A stretch of 64,000 nucleotides of DNA from Isoetes taiwanensis (GCA_021234155.1 JAJEKV010000217.1:436001-500000), one strand, 5' to 3'. Shown: positions 9,837 through 20,927, counted from the first letter of the stretch. Notes: generated by a model from the sequence alone, not told the origin. Numbers and translations: made by a program.

Positions 9837-11483
9837 ATGATGGATGTCACGGAAGGAACTTGGGCATTAGGATGCATTTGTGCATTCATCTTCTTCTTGC
9901 TCTGTTACGATTTTGCCTCTGTAAAACAAAAATGCCTGCCTCCATCTCCTCCATCCCTGCCAATAATAGGCCATCTCCATCTCCTCTCTAATCTGCCGCA
10001 TCGAGATATGGCCCGGCTTTCGATCCGCTACGGGCCCCTGCTCTTCCTGCGCCTCGGCTCTGTAAATTGTGTGGTGGTTTAAGTGCTCAGATGGCTCGGG
10101 AGTTTCTAAAAAATCACGATGCCGTTTTTGCTTCTCGGCCCAAGCTCGACGTATCTAGAATCCTCTTCTACAACTCTCGGGATATCGCCTTCGCCCCATA
10201 TGGCCAGCACTGGAAGCTCCTTCGAAAAATTTGCATCCACGAGCTCTTCACCCCCAAAAAGCTCCTCGAAACCAAGCGTATCAGAGCCGAGGAAATCTCC
10301 TCCACTCTCCACTCCATCATGGAACATAGCCTCTCAAATCGAGCTGTGGATTTGAGCTCTAAACTTTCCAACCTTACCACCAATGTCATCGCCAGAATTG
10401 CACTTGGCAGAAAAATCTTTGGAGCAGAAAGTGCAGAACAGTTTAAGGAGATGATTCGTGAAGCATTTTTCTTACTAGGCTCGTTCAACATCGGGGATTA
10501 TTTGCCATTTTTGGCAAGATTTGATCTCCAAGGGTATAGACGTAGAATGGAAGCGTTGCACGTACAGTTTGATGGGCTGCTGCAAAAAATCCTGGAGGAA
10601 GAAATCCAGAAATTGGCAATGGGCAGAAGGGATGAAGCAGATTCAGATAATCTGGTAAGGGTGTTGCTGCAGCAGGGAGAACAGGGGGGAGGCGCAGAGC
10701 TAGAACACGAGGCAATAAAGGCGGTGATTCTGGTTAGTTGAAAGAATTTAAGACTAGTAAGTTAAGTTAGTTAGAATCTGATACTGTGCGTAAAAATCTA
10801 GACTAAAAAACAGTTAGAATCTGATACTGTGCGTAAAAATCTAGACTAAAAAACAGTTCTGTTATATGTGGTAACAGGACGTGATATTGGGAGGGACTGA
10901 CACAGCGTCTGTGGGGTTAGAGTGGGCAGTTGCAAGGCTGCTGAGATCGACTGGCATAATGCAAAGGGCCCAGGAGGAATTAGATCAAGTGGTCGGGGTG
11001 GACCGATTAATGGAAGAAGACGACATTCCGAATCTGCCATTTTTGCAGGCAATCGTGAAGGAAACAATGAGGCTCCAGTCAGGATTTTTGCTGCCTCGGG
11101 AATCCATTGATGGGTGTAAGGTAGCAGGCTACGACATTCCAAAGGGAACCCGTTTGATGGTGAATGCTTGGCAGATGGGAAGGGATTCAACGATTTGGGA
11201 AAACCCAGAGGCGTTTGATCCTCACAGATTTATCGGCAGCAGTATAGACGTGAAGGGCAGAGACTTTGAGTTTATTCCATTCGGATCCGGCCGCCGGATC
11301 TGCCCTGGTCTGTCCCTTGGCCTTGCCGTGGTCCATATGGCTTTGGGTCGTTTGATCCATTCCTTCAACTGGACCCCTGCAGCGGAAGTGGATCTCACTG
11401 AGAAATTTGGGCTCTCTATGCCAATGGCAAAACCCTTGCTCGCCTTTGCCACGCCTAGATTATTCCCCCCTTCAAATTCCTAG
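9837..11483 (+). pseudogene. Cytochrome P450 (CYP71 clan), copy 2, two exons, one frameshift
   Basis: Exon 1 runs 9837-10732 and exon 2 10878-11483, separated by a GT-AG intron. The haem monooxygenase landmarks are present: membrane anchor, [13 protein letters not shown] hinge, WKLLRKICIHEL (helix C), I-helix GGTDTAS, K-helix ETMR (ExxR), DPHRF and the haem loop FGSGRRICPG with its Cys ligand. The intron sits just before the I-helix motif (AVIL|DVILGGTDT, phase 0), the usual A-type position. Exon 1 has 896 nt; compared with copy 1, one C is missing at about 10,082 (GTTTCAAATG became GTTTAAGTG), creating an immediate stop. With that base the protein would be about 500 residues, normal for the family. 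After ExxR the text RLQSGFLLPRES is about two residues shorter than usual. Substrate unknown. Either a very young pseudogene or a sequencing error in a functional gene. Confidence 0.85.
10733..10877 (+). other. P450 copy 2 intron with a 43-bp tandem duplication
   Basis: Starts GTTAGT and ends CAG. It contains two identical 43-bp units in tandem at 10,769-10,811 and 10,812-10,854, so the intron has recently grown from roughly 102 to 145 bp. Confidence 0.75.
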
Positions 11484-11576
11484 TTTCTTTCATGAATTTG
11501 GTTTCTATTCTATTCTATTCTTTGGATTGCCCCCTTGGGCAATTCTGGTTCAGGGTACCTTCATGTTTATAATAAC

Positions 11577-11582
11577 AATAAA
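11577..11582 (+). terminator. Possible polyadenylation signal of P450 copy 2 (AATAAA)
   Basis: AATAAA lies 94 bases after the stop codon of the P450 second exon, a normal distance for a plant 3' UTR. It is a short motif in AT-rich DNA, so chance is possible. Confidence 0.4.
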
Positions 11583-11599
11583 TTTATCGCGCCCCCGCT

Positions 11600-13020
11600 A
11601 ACACTTCTTTAGTTCCAACCCTGTTAATGTAGCAATCACATGGAGGATAATCCAAGTTGTGGCTGATTTCTAGCTCATTCAGCGCTCAACAGAGCTTTTT
11701 TCAGCCCTTTTTAGATTTTCAACTGGCGCAACATCTAGGGCGCGATGCGAGGCCTTTGCTGATAAGCTGGGCTCCTATTGTTAAGCTGCGTTGTCAGCAT
11801 TGATGGAAAAAAAACTCCATGTGAGTCACGCATAAGTTCCAGGTCGTGTCAGGTGCAAATGAATAGAACAACATCCAAAGCTATGAAAACAAACGACATA
11901 TCTCTAAGAATAGAAACTCGTTAAAATAACATAGACACACACGAAACTAAACAACAAATGACATCAACTCTAAGAAAAGAAACTTACTAAAATACCATAG
12001 ATAACGATATGGCACAAGTAAACAAAGAAAAAAATTTTAATGGTCAAATATGTGCAATGCACATACACAACCAAGATTCGCTCCATAGAGACCCTTGTAC
12101 TAGGTAACTGGCGGATTGAGGGGTTTCGGCTTCATAAACTGGCGGGGCAGCTGCCGGTGGCCGCTAACGTATAAGCTGCCCCCTTATATATAGACACCGA
12201 GGTGTCGTCGTCTTGACTGTCCAGATTGTGAGATCGATGGCTCTAATGAAGCCATCTCAATCCACCCTAAGCACCCCCTTACATATATGTCGAAGTTAGG
12301 GCTTTGATCTCGGCCATCGATAAAAAGGTGGATTTGTGTAGCCGACCTCAGCCGCTATATCAAAAGGGGAGGGAAATTCCTAACCATCCAATCTTTTTAG
12401 GGAAATTTAAAGTCGTATTTAATTAAAGTGGGTCTCATTCCATTCCCACTTTTTTTTGGAACCCTGTTATTTTACACGAAAAGGACGAGAGAAACTTTTA
12501 AAACTGCATTATTGCTTTAGAAGATGTCTGTTTTCCTGTGTAAAAAAAAAATGTTAAGGAAAATTACATGGTCTACTTTTCTCGGTTAGCGAGCTGAGAA
12601 GATAAAGAGCACAACTAAAACCAATGAAAATGCTATCTCTCTGTAAACAAAGTGCTGATATGCCTTGAATTTTTATTCATAAATAATTTCATTACATTGT
12701 ATTTTACAATGGTTGAAGATACCATGATGGTCGGGCTGAAAGAAATATTACATCATCTTCACACACAGACCACCTACTGGGAACAACATGCAGAGCAAGG
12801 TCTGAGGTGTTCCAAGCTACAAGAGCAACTCGAAGAGAATAGAAATCTGAACACGCTAACCTGACCAATGCATGTCACCAACCTCTTCTAGTCCTGTTTC
12901 CTCAATGAACGGGTCTTTTCATGGCTCCCGATCATGTCCTTTCTGTTCGCGATCTGTACCTGGAAAGGCAAAATCAAGTTAATGCAAGTGATGCTACAGA
13001 CAATACAAATAAGAAGATCT
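11600..13020. other. Stretch without recognisable gene
   Basis: No long ORF. Two diverged ~62-bp units sit in tandem at about 11,880-12,005. The ORF at 12,652-12,864 (TTYWEQHAEQGLRCSKLQEQ) resembles a coiled-coil piece but has no recognised family. A degenerate copy of the downstream palindrome occurs at 12,578-12,600 (TTTCTCGGTTAGCGAGCTGA). Confidence 0.4.
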
Positions 13021-13027
13021 GAGGCCC

Positions 13028-13511
13028 TTTCTCGACTCGCGAGTTGAGAAATGCCCTAAGGCCCCTCTGAGAGCCTTTCTCGACTCGCGAGTCGAGAAAT
13101 GTAGCTCAGAGCCTAAAAAAAACAAAAAACAAAAAAAAAACTTGTTCCCCCTTCCATTTAAGCAGGAAAAAAAAAATTTTTTGAAGGCCTTTGCGAGTCG
13201 AGAAAGACCCTCAAGGCCCATTTGATGGCCTTGGCAGATCAGAGTGAAAACGCAAGTTTGAGGCCCTTTCTCGACTCGCGAGTCGAGAAAGGTCCTAAGA
13301 CCCCACTGAGGGCCTTAAACGTAGATCATAGCCCTTTTTTCTTTTTTTTTGGAAGAAAAAAAAAAGTTTAATGAGGGCCTTTCTCGACTCGCGAGTCGAG
13401 AAAGACCCTCAAGCCTCCTCTAATGGCCTTTCTCGACTCGCGAGTCGAGAAAGGCAACTCAGAGTGAAAAACACAAGTCTGAGGGCCTTTCTCGACTCGC
13501 GAGTCGAGAAG
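13028..13511. repeat. Array of a 24-bp palindrome with half site TTTCTCGACTCG
   Basis: Seven copies of a self-complementary 24-mer (half site TTTCTCGACTCG followed by its reverse complement CGAGTCGAGAAA) at 13,028, 13,076, 13,190 (left half mostly lost), 13,267, 13,380, 13,429 and 13,488. Four copies are exact; those at 13,028 and 13,488 have one changed base. Each is preceded by GGCC or GGCCC and a short linker, and the linkers (48-114 bp start to start) are much less conserved than the palindromes. The centre TCGCGA is CpG-rich. The function is unknown: repeated binding site, hairpin-forming satellite or transposon subterminal repeat are all possible. Confidence 0.85.
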
Positions 13512-14389
13512 GGCAACCCAGAGTGAAAAACACGGTTCTTAGAGCCAGAGCTTATTTTTCCAGAGGTACCATTGGACAAAACCTATTAAACCTATCTAAA
13601 CCTATGCATTAAACCTATGAAAGCTATGCATTAAAAATATGTAAATCTATGTAATAAACCTATGAAAGCATATTGAAATGATTAAACCAATGTAAACCTA
13701 TGCATTAAACATATGAGAACCTAATAAATTAATAAGTAAATCTTACATTGTGTTAGGAACTTTAGAGGATGATCATGTGCATTAAAGAGTACTTGTCCCC
13801 ATTTTGTATCTTAAACCTTCAAAATGGGTTAAACGACTTTCGTATTTCGTAGTTAAAATTTAGTATTTTTTTTACCTTGCTTTTTAAGATGACATACACA
13901 CATCTAAAAAGCTAAGTAACTATTTTTCATTTTTTTCATACTGATTTTCCATACATACCATTAACCTAGCCTATATAATATCATGCAAGAATGTATATTA
14001 ACGTAGCCTACATAATTTCATGCTAGAATGTCCCAATACAACTGCATTACCTATTGTACACCACTTTTTACCCCGCCTTTTTTTTCCGCTCGTGCTTGAA
14101 TTTTGAACTTTGGTACATATCTTTGGGCCCGTCTATTCTTCAAAGAAATTTGGTACATACCTTTGGGACTTCAAAACTCGAGCTTCCAGCTATGGAGATT
14201 AACGTTGTTTCCAAATATTTCCTGGCTTACTGACATTTTTGCTTTTATAGAGGCTTCAAGCTCCCTAGAAAAGAGAAAAGATCTGGAATGTAAGATTGGC
14301 CACATCAATGACCCCATCATCTATACCGAACTTACTCCCTTAAATTTAAAGGCCGACTCACCTGCCCGTTTGAGTCCCAAGACGTCCAT
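13512..14389. other. Stretch without recognisable gene; short diverged repeats
   Basis: Several variants of an aacctatgnattaa motif occur between 13,580 and 13,720, and a ~40-bp unit is repeated at about 13,955-14,035. No coding domain was recognised. Confidence 0.4.
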
Positions 14390-15194
14390 ATAGGCACTCA
14401 TCCTGGGACCCAAAGAGTGCCAGACCCATACCCGGCCCACACTCAGTGACCGACTATAAGCCTAGCACACTGTAGGAGTCCTGTAGCCATGCTAGGCAAG
14501 ACCCCACCCCCGTTCACCATCATACTCGTTGTCTAGTGCTGAATCACATCATAGCTTCCACAACCAGGTGGGCTCTTGTGTACAGGCCGCAATTACTAGG
14601 TCTTAAGGGTTCTAGCTAGAGACATCTCTACTTCTAGGAAGCTTTCAGGTCTCTACCACCCCTTAACCCAGACACACAGGAAAAACAGAAAGAGAAAACA
14701 CAATCATAATCAGAGTATCCATCATCATCTTAATAACATATAAAAGAGAAATTAACCATTCCATCTAATCAGAGAAGGGTTATTGAAGCATAGATTATCT
14801 AGGGACTAACCGGTCTCTTGGCTAGAGCCATTGTTACGAAAGGCTTCCATTATTCAAGTCTGGTTGCAGTAGTTGGTAGCTCCTCCTTCCTCCAACTCTC
14901 CCCAAATCGATTTGGAGCAGAATTGGGGGTAGGGCCCCAATTTGCCCTCCAAACTTAGCAAGTTCCCCCTGGCCAATCGATTTGGGCCAGGTGGCACTGC
15001 ATAATTGGCTGACTTTTACTAATTAATAACCTAATTAGCATAATTAGGTTATTTACTCACTAATATTTTAGCATAGCTAATAAAACCCTTTTAGGTTAGC
15101 CCAAGTTACCTATTGACCCATAAAGGTCGACTTATATCCTGGTGATGTGTCATAGTATGTATATCTATACCGTATAAATACATGGAATGTCACA
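14390..15194 (-). repeat. Probable 3' LTR of the decayed chromodomain gypsy element
   Basis: On the minus strand a purine-rich tract, CCAAGGGGGAGAA (15,195-15,207), is followed at once by TGTGACATTCC, which is the usual polypurine tract and LTR start of plant chromoviruses. The LTR therefore extends left from 15,194. Its far end is not defined, because the partner LTR is missing; 14,390 is a guess from a change of texture. Confidence 0.55.
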
Positions 15195-16680
15195 TTCTCC
15201 CCCTTGGAATAATGTTGTCCTCAGCATTGGGGTTAGTTTACTAAAAAGACAATTAAGCTATAAAAGATAATTTTATTTGCTGAAGTAATATAGGATTACG
15301 TAAAGTTGTTCTAGGACCAAAGTCCCTTGACAATAGACAACAAATACCATATCACGAAAATTAGATAGGAGCACACATACAAAATAAGAGTTAAATAACA
15401 AGAGATGGTCCCAAAGTGAGGCGTAGACTCTTCTGCAGTACGTTAATACGCGCTACTGGCTTGCAGAATTACAGTACATCAGTACCTATATATGAATTAA
15501 TTAAAATAGTGTGGTTGAAGGGACCACCCCCTTAAGAAAAAAAAATATGAATGAAGAAAATCCTATCATGCCTAAGGCTTGCATTTCGTCTCAGCGTAAG
15601 GAATGACAATGTTCCTATTATAGCCATAGACAAATGCGTCCTATCATGAATGCCTATATGTCCAATTCCCCATCTAGGATGCATGTAACTCGACCCCTTA
15701 AATGATCCATGTCGGATCAACTCTTATATGATTCCTGTCGGATCCATAATGCAATGCTTACCATTAGGGTTGGAGTCGATTGCGTCGTGAACGGTTCGAC
15801 CCTAGCATTCTCGCATGAAGTCTAGGTAAGCCTTGTCCGAATCCGCTTTAAGAATTCAGGTTGCATCCTCTGTCGGGAAGTGTTTTCACTTAACCAAATA
15901 CTGCAAGATTTGAGTTCTGCGGGTTTGCTTATATGCACGATCAAGGAGAGCCTCAGGCACAATCTCCAATTGTTCCGTCATCTCCAGAAGTGTCAGTGTA
16001 TATCTCCTCTGGATCGGGGTTATGTTTCTTGAGAAGGCTCACATGAAAGACTTTATGGACCTTCAAATGCGAGGATAGATTCAACCGGTGGGCCTGAGAA
16101 CCTATCCTCTCGGTTATCTCAAAGGGTCCTGCCCATCTAGGTGCAAGCTTCTTGCAATTGCAAATCTTGAGTTTGGCCTGTGTTACCTTAATCTTCAGCC
16201 ATACGGAATCACCAACTTGAAATTCTCGTGGTGTCTGACACCGATCGGCAAGGCTCTATTGCTGGGCTTGGGCAGCTAACAAATACCCTCGAACTTCCTC
16301 GACCAGGGCCTGCATATATGTAAGCAATTGCAGACATTTCCACCTTAGAAACTGGATTGTGCCACGTGTCTGGAGTAAGGCATTGATAGCCATGGTTGAT
16401 CATAAAAGGAGACATCCTTGAAGACTCCTGTTTAGTACTGTTATACGCAAAATCCACCAAATGGATATAATCTCCCCATTGGGATTGCTTGTTCTAGACA
16501 TAGTTACGTAGCATATCTTCGATTATGCGATTGGTGCGCTCTGTTTGTGCGGATGGTAAGTTGTGCTCATGGCAGTGCTAAAGAAATCCCTCCAAAAAGC
16601 ACTAACAAACTTAGGATCCCGGTCTGATATAATGGTACGGGGCATCCTATGAAGGCGGAACACCTCCTTCGTGGCGGTAT
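15195..16680 (-). mobile_element. Ty3/gypsy chromovirus remnant: integrase and chromodomain
   Basis: Minus-strand translation gives, in order: integrase core end (TIISDRDPKFVSAFW near 16,640), LVDFAYNSTKQESSRMSPF (16,460-16,400), the C-terminal integrase domain (GDSVWLKIKVTQAKLKIC near 16,205) leading to HKVFHVSLLKKHNPDP (16,060-16,010), and a chromodomain (RAYKQTRRTQILQYLVK, KHFPTEDAT, 15,950-15,850). Three TGG or similar codons in the chromodomain have become TGA or TAG. Several frames are needed, so the element is dead. Reverse transcriptase and 5' parts are missing; at about 16,680 the sequence switches to a plus-strand LINE. Confidence 0.85.
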
Positions 16681-16689
16681 TTCTGTGGT

Positions 16690-18204
16690 TCGACATGACA
16701 AAAAGTGCGCCATCTATCTTGCACCATCAGCATGATAGTTTAGAACAGGAACTCTCCAAGGAAGATTTAGAGGGTGCATGTATGTACATGGCTAAGGATA
16801 AGTATCCTGGGCTGGATGGTGTGCCTGTGGAATTCTTTTGGGAATGGGCTGGAGAGTCAGTGTATCAGATCTATCTTGACTTGTTGCGCTCTCATGAAAT
16901 GGATAGAATTCTTAACACTGCCTGCATTTCCCTGATCCCTAAGGTCAAACAGCCATTCACGATCAATGATTGGAGGCCTATTTCTTTGCTCTCCTATGTG
17001 TATAAGATTATTGCAAAAGCTTTGGCAGAAAAGCTTAAACTGGTTCTAGCATGCTCTATTACAAGGTTCAGTCCGGGTTCATCCCAGGAAGAAACATCTT
17101 AACTAACGTTGCTGCAGCTTATGAGGGCTTGTATTGGGCTAGGAAAATAGGTCTGGGAGTTGTTTATTTTAAGCTCGATTTTGCAAAGGCATATGACAGT
17201 GTGCGCTGGGAGTTTTTGTCTAGTGTGCTTTCGGCTTTGGGTTGTGGTCCACGTTTTACAGAAACAGTTATGAAGCTTCAACGTCAGCACGAGCTACAGT
17301 TGTGTGCCAGAGGGAGCCCTCCCCGTTTTTTTCGATGGGAAGAGGAGTTTGTCAGGGCTGCCCTCTGGCCCCATTTTTGTTTACCATGGTGGCGGAGGCA
17401 TTATCACAATTGCTCTTGACTACAGTAGATGTGGGAGTGGTAGATGGCCTTTGGATGCAGAACTGGCAGTCAGCAGATTTGTAATCAGTTTGCAGATGAC
17501 ACTTTCCTCTTTGTGGCAGCAGAAGAAAGCAATTTGCGTAATGTTAAGGGTTTGCTGGATACATTTTCCTTGGCTTCTGGTTGTCTTCTTAATTGGGGAA
17601 AGTGTTCGGCTCTGTGGACTTTGGGGAAAGTTCAGGAATTGGATAGAATCATCCGAAACCCCTCCAAAACTTTGTTTGGGGAAGGGATGCAGAAGGAGCA
17701 GTGGTTAAAGTAGCTTGGTGGAAGTGCCTCCGCCCTCGAGAGGATGGGGGTTTGGCAATCTTAGATTTGGCTTTGCATTCTAAGATGTTAGTCTCCAAGT
17801 TTGTTTGGAGTATTCTCCATGAAGAGGTGTTCTCTCCAGGTAGCATTGCTTTTAAAGTCCCTCGAGAATTGTGTAGCTTTTCACAAGCCATCTGTCCCTA
17901 TGATGTTGCCTTGGGCCTTGCTTTACGGTTTGAGGCCATTCCCACACGCGTCACCTTTTCTCAAGGGTGTACTACGGGCCTGGGAGCATATGTGAGTGCT
18001 TTTCCAGGTAGACTGTGTATCAATATTTCATCACACTTCTCCTTTTCTGTGGGTTCCTCTGCCTCCGACATACTTGCCTTTGGCTGCTAGCGTGCACGCT
18101 CGGATGCAGGCCCGTTGGACTCGGGCTGCAGTCTCCACCTTAGAGGATTGATATTGGCATGGCCAACTGGCTCCTTGAGAGTTTTTTCATGCCCGCTTTC
18201 GGCT
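16690..18204 (+). mobile_element. L1-like LINE, ORF2 reverse transcriptase fragment
   Basis: The plus strand encodes the reverse transcriptase of a plant L1-type non-LTR element in three frames: KDKYPGLDGVPVEFFW, ISLIPKVKQP, WRPISLLSYVYKIIAKALA (16,790-17,040), SGFIPGRNI and KLDFAKAYDSVRWEFL (17,066-17,220), GVCQGCPLAPFLF (about 17,350) and the catalytic box QFADDTFLFVA (17,480-17,515). Downstream WWKCLRPREDGGLAILDL (17,710-17,768) matches the usual post-RT region. Endonuclease and 5' parts are absent. It ends where the (ATAAG)n tract of another LINE begins, and a TGG-to-TGA change near 18,150 adds to the decay. Confidence 0.85.
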
Positions 18205-18272
18205 TAAGATAAGATAAGATAAGATAAGATAAGATAAGATAAGATAAGATAAGATAAGATAAGATAAGATAA
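18205..18272. repeat. (ATAAG)n microsatellite, probable LINE 3' tail (minus strand)
   Basis: About 13 units of a 5-mer. Read on the minus strand, it follows CCGAGGACGATAAAATATTTA, a LINE-like 3' end module, so it looks like the simple-repeat tail of a minus-strand LINE. Confidence 0.8.
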
Positions 18273-18495
18273 ATATTTTATCGTCCTCGGAAACCCAATC
18301 GGGTTATAGGACCCACCAATACAGAAGGAAGGAAGGAAGGAAGGAAGGAAGGAAGTATATTTTAACGTCCGCGGAGGCCAAACTTGACCTATGAGACGGT
18401 ACATGCAGTATACAAAGCAGATAAAACCACACCAAAAAAGACAAATGCTACTATACAATGTGTCCCTACTACTGGGATGAAAAAACCCCCACATG
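18273..18495 (-). mobile_element. 3' ends of two minus-strand LINEs, the outer one cut by the CACTA element
   Basis: Two related modules end in different simple repeats. On the minus strand, TTGGCCTCCGCGGACGTTAA (about 18,385-18,366) leads into (TTCC)n at 18,325-18,355, and GGGTTTCCGAGGACGATAAA (about 18,302-18,283) leads into (TTATC)n. The outer piece starts at the ATG duplication beside the CACTA element; on the other side of that element, at 33,541, a minus-strand LINE C-terminus ends. The simplest reading is one LINE split by the CACTA insertion. Confidence 0.6.
18325..18355. repeat. (GGAA)n microsatellite, probable LINE 3' tail (minus strand)
   Basis: Seven to eight GGAA units, located directly after the LINE 3' module on the minus strand. 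Confidence 0.8.
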
Positions 18496-18524
18496 CACTA
18501 CAAAATTAAAGCCCTGTTACGACG

Positions 18525-18905
18525 TCTATTACGACGTCCAGACGTCGTTTAGACGTCGATGATCGACGTCAAAACGTCGATAAACGACGTCTATTTCGAC
18601 GTCGGAGCGTCGATAAACGACCTTTATGCGTCGCTATACGCGTTGCAACCGCGGCGTCTTAAAGCGACGACCTGACGTCGTTCAACGACGCCACGTACAC
18701 GTGGCTGCCACGCGGCCGGGCGGCCCGGCATATGCCGCATGAAGCGAAGTTCGCGGCGTGGCGATACGTGTTTGGCGTCGTTAAGCGGCGTCACATACAC
18801 GTGGCGACCACGCGGTCCGGGCGGCGGTACGGCGTTGCCAGCCGTTTTGTCGACGTGGCAGCCACTTAAACAACGTCGTTTAACGACGTTGCTTACGTGT
18901 ATTAA
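18525..18905. repeat. CACTA left subterminal repeats (ACGTCG / CGACGT)
   Basis: More than fifteen CGACGT/ACGTCG motifs, many arranged as short inverted pairs such as ACGTCGTTTAACGACGTT near 18,870. GC-rich linkers include CACGTGG. The block ends in an A-run and T-run hairpin (18,905-18,945). Confidence 0.75.
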
Positions 18906-18945
18906 AAAAAAAAAAAAAAAAAAAATTATTTTTTTTTTTTTTTTA

Positions 18946-20084
18946 AATTGAAAAAAATAATAATAACACATTTATTATGAATGAAGTTAATACATTTAAT
19001 TTAAAGCCTATAAAATGAATTTAACCAATAAAGAAATATAAGATTTTAACGTCATTAAATGATGTCGCTTAAATATATTAAAAAAATACAAAAATAAATG
19101 AAGCCCCAATTTTTTTAGCTAAATACATTAATCAATAAATTAAGCTAAATACATTAATCAATACATTAAGCATATTGAAAATTAAATGCTTACCCTGGTA
19201 CAAAGGTAGCAAAGTTGTTTTGCACAAACAACGCATTTGCTAGGAGTGTACATGCAAAACAATAAATTCAATGATTAGTAAAATATTAGTATAAATAAAC
19301 AACTTAAAGGAAAAAAAAAATGGAAAATCAATGGGGAGGGGTGGTTTCAATGGCGCCCCTTCTTGGATAACAATTTAACCTAAATAAAGCATTAGTATTT
19401 TATTAGCGTATTGAAAAAAAAAAACTAAATCCTTACCTGGAAGAGGTGCCAACTTGTTTTGCAAGAACAACACATTTTGCTAGGAGTGTACATGCAAAAC
19501 AAAAAATTCAATGATTAGAAAGAAATAGTATAAAACAACTAATAAGGAAAAATTTTGGAAAGAAGAAGGGTCTCATCTTTTAACGACGTCTTCTTAGATG
19601 GGAAAAAAATTAGAAGAAGAATGGAAGAATTCAAGAAGAAAAAGGCTAAGAAGAAGAGGAGGAACCCCAAAATGGGGAGGAAGAATACTGTAAGAAGATG
19701 GGCGCAAGAGGAGGATTAAGAGTAAGAATTTGAATAAGAGGAGGAAGTAGTGGTATAAGAGGAGGAAGAATCGAAGAAGAAGATGACAAAGGGAATGGAA
19801 GAATATGTATGGAAGAAGGATGCAAGAATGGAAGAAGAAGAATGAAGGTTGAAGGAAGAACAAACAACAAATACAAAAAGCCCTAAATCTACCCAAAAAC
19901 AAGTTTAGATTCAAAAACGAGTTGGTTGATCCGCACATACCTTATGAAGCTTGTCTTACACTTAGAATAGACCCCAAAGTAGATCCGCGCCGAAAATCGC
20001 CTCAAAAAATGCTCCTCCATAAGCTTTGCTTGCTCGAAAATAAGCGGCGGGATTGCCGCCTGTTTTCGATTTAAATCACAGGTC
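18946..20084. other. AT-rich CACTA interior without recognised gene
   Basis: Two similar segments, each with TTGTTTTGCA and TTGCTAGGAGTGTACATGC, occur at about 19,190-19,300 and 19,430-19,540, a diverged tandem duplication. Frames at 19,594-19,938 are low-complexity from GAAGAAG runs. Confidence 0.45.
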
Positions 20085-20148
20085 GTCGTTGACGACAAAA
20101 AACGTCGTTGAACGACGTTTGTAACGACGTTTTTTTTTTTTACGACGA

Positions 20149-20180
<32 letters not shown>
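20085..20180. repeat. Second block of CACTA subterminal-type repeats
   Basis: CGTCGTTGACGAC, ACGTCGTTGAACGACGTT and TAACGACGTT lie within 70 bases, followed by long T-runs. The same motif set is found at the element ends, so the left subterminal zone may reach to here. Confidence 0.65.
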
Positions 20181-20186
<6 letters not shown>

Positions 20187-20362
20187 AGTATAGAATGCAT
20201 GTACACTTGATACATGGGTTTATTTAACTGGATAGGGGTTTATTTGACTTGCTACACCCGTTAAAGTTATGAATATACCACCATAAAAATGTTCAATGTT
20301 TTGTGGTACATCCGTTGAGCTATGAGGTATATAATACGATGATGATAACTAGTAATACCTTA

Positions 20363-20412
20363 CCTGCTACGATAACTAATACCTTACCAACATGCAAAGA
20401 TGTAGTTTATCT
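20363..20412 (+). repeat. 50-bp direct repeat, left copy
   Basis: Resembles 26,560-26,609 (core ACCAACATGC then AAGATGTAGTTTATCT). The two copies bracket the MAP65-bearing segment and the right copy touches the start of the 1.13-kb tandem array. Confidence 0.65.
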
Positions 20413-20491
20413 TAAAATTTTATTTTGTTAGATTTAAAAAGGTTAGGTTTCCACCAATAGTATATGTAGCTACGTGTTCGCTTGTTACGAC

Positions 20492-20595
<104 letters not shown>

Positions 20596-20927
20596 AGTTT
20601 TTGTACTATCAATGGGATAAAATAAAATGGAATGAAACGAAAATGTATAGATAGTTTGAATCATACACGTACCCATCTTTTTTCATAGCAAGCTCCTAAG
20701 ATAAGATTACACTACAACAATGAAAATCAAGCAAGAAGTTAAAATCCACACGCGAACTGATAGTTTTGCATTTAGCAAGAATGTTAGAAATCAAACACTG
20801 TATCCTATTGGGTACAGAGAAATAAAAAAAAATCAAGCTAAATTTAGATTAAACCTGAGTCATTATCATCTCATGCAAAAGATGTTGATAAAATATAGAC
20901 ATGTATTATTTCTTATATAATTTGTCT

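Noticed and set aside
13028-13511. CRISPR array or rho-independent terminators for the 24-bp palindrome array
   Set aside because: Repeats are irregularly spaced, spacers are not unique, and the setting is a plant genome.
18204-18494. 96-residue ORF with repeated LSYLI
   Set aside because: It reads through LINE tails made of (TTATC)n and (TTCC)n.
19594-19938. Leu/Phe/Ser-rich ORF as a membrane protein
   Set aside because: It is the reverse strand of GAAGAAG-rich low-complexity DNA.
20710-20720. CACTACAACAATG as another CACTA terminus
   Set aside because: No matching inverted end, no subterminal repeats next to it and no target duplication.
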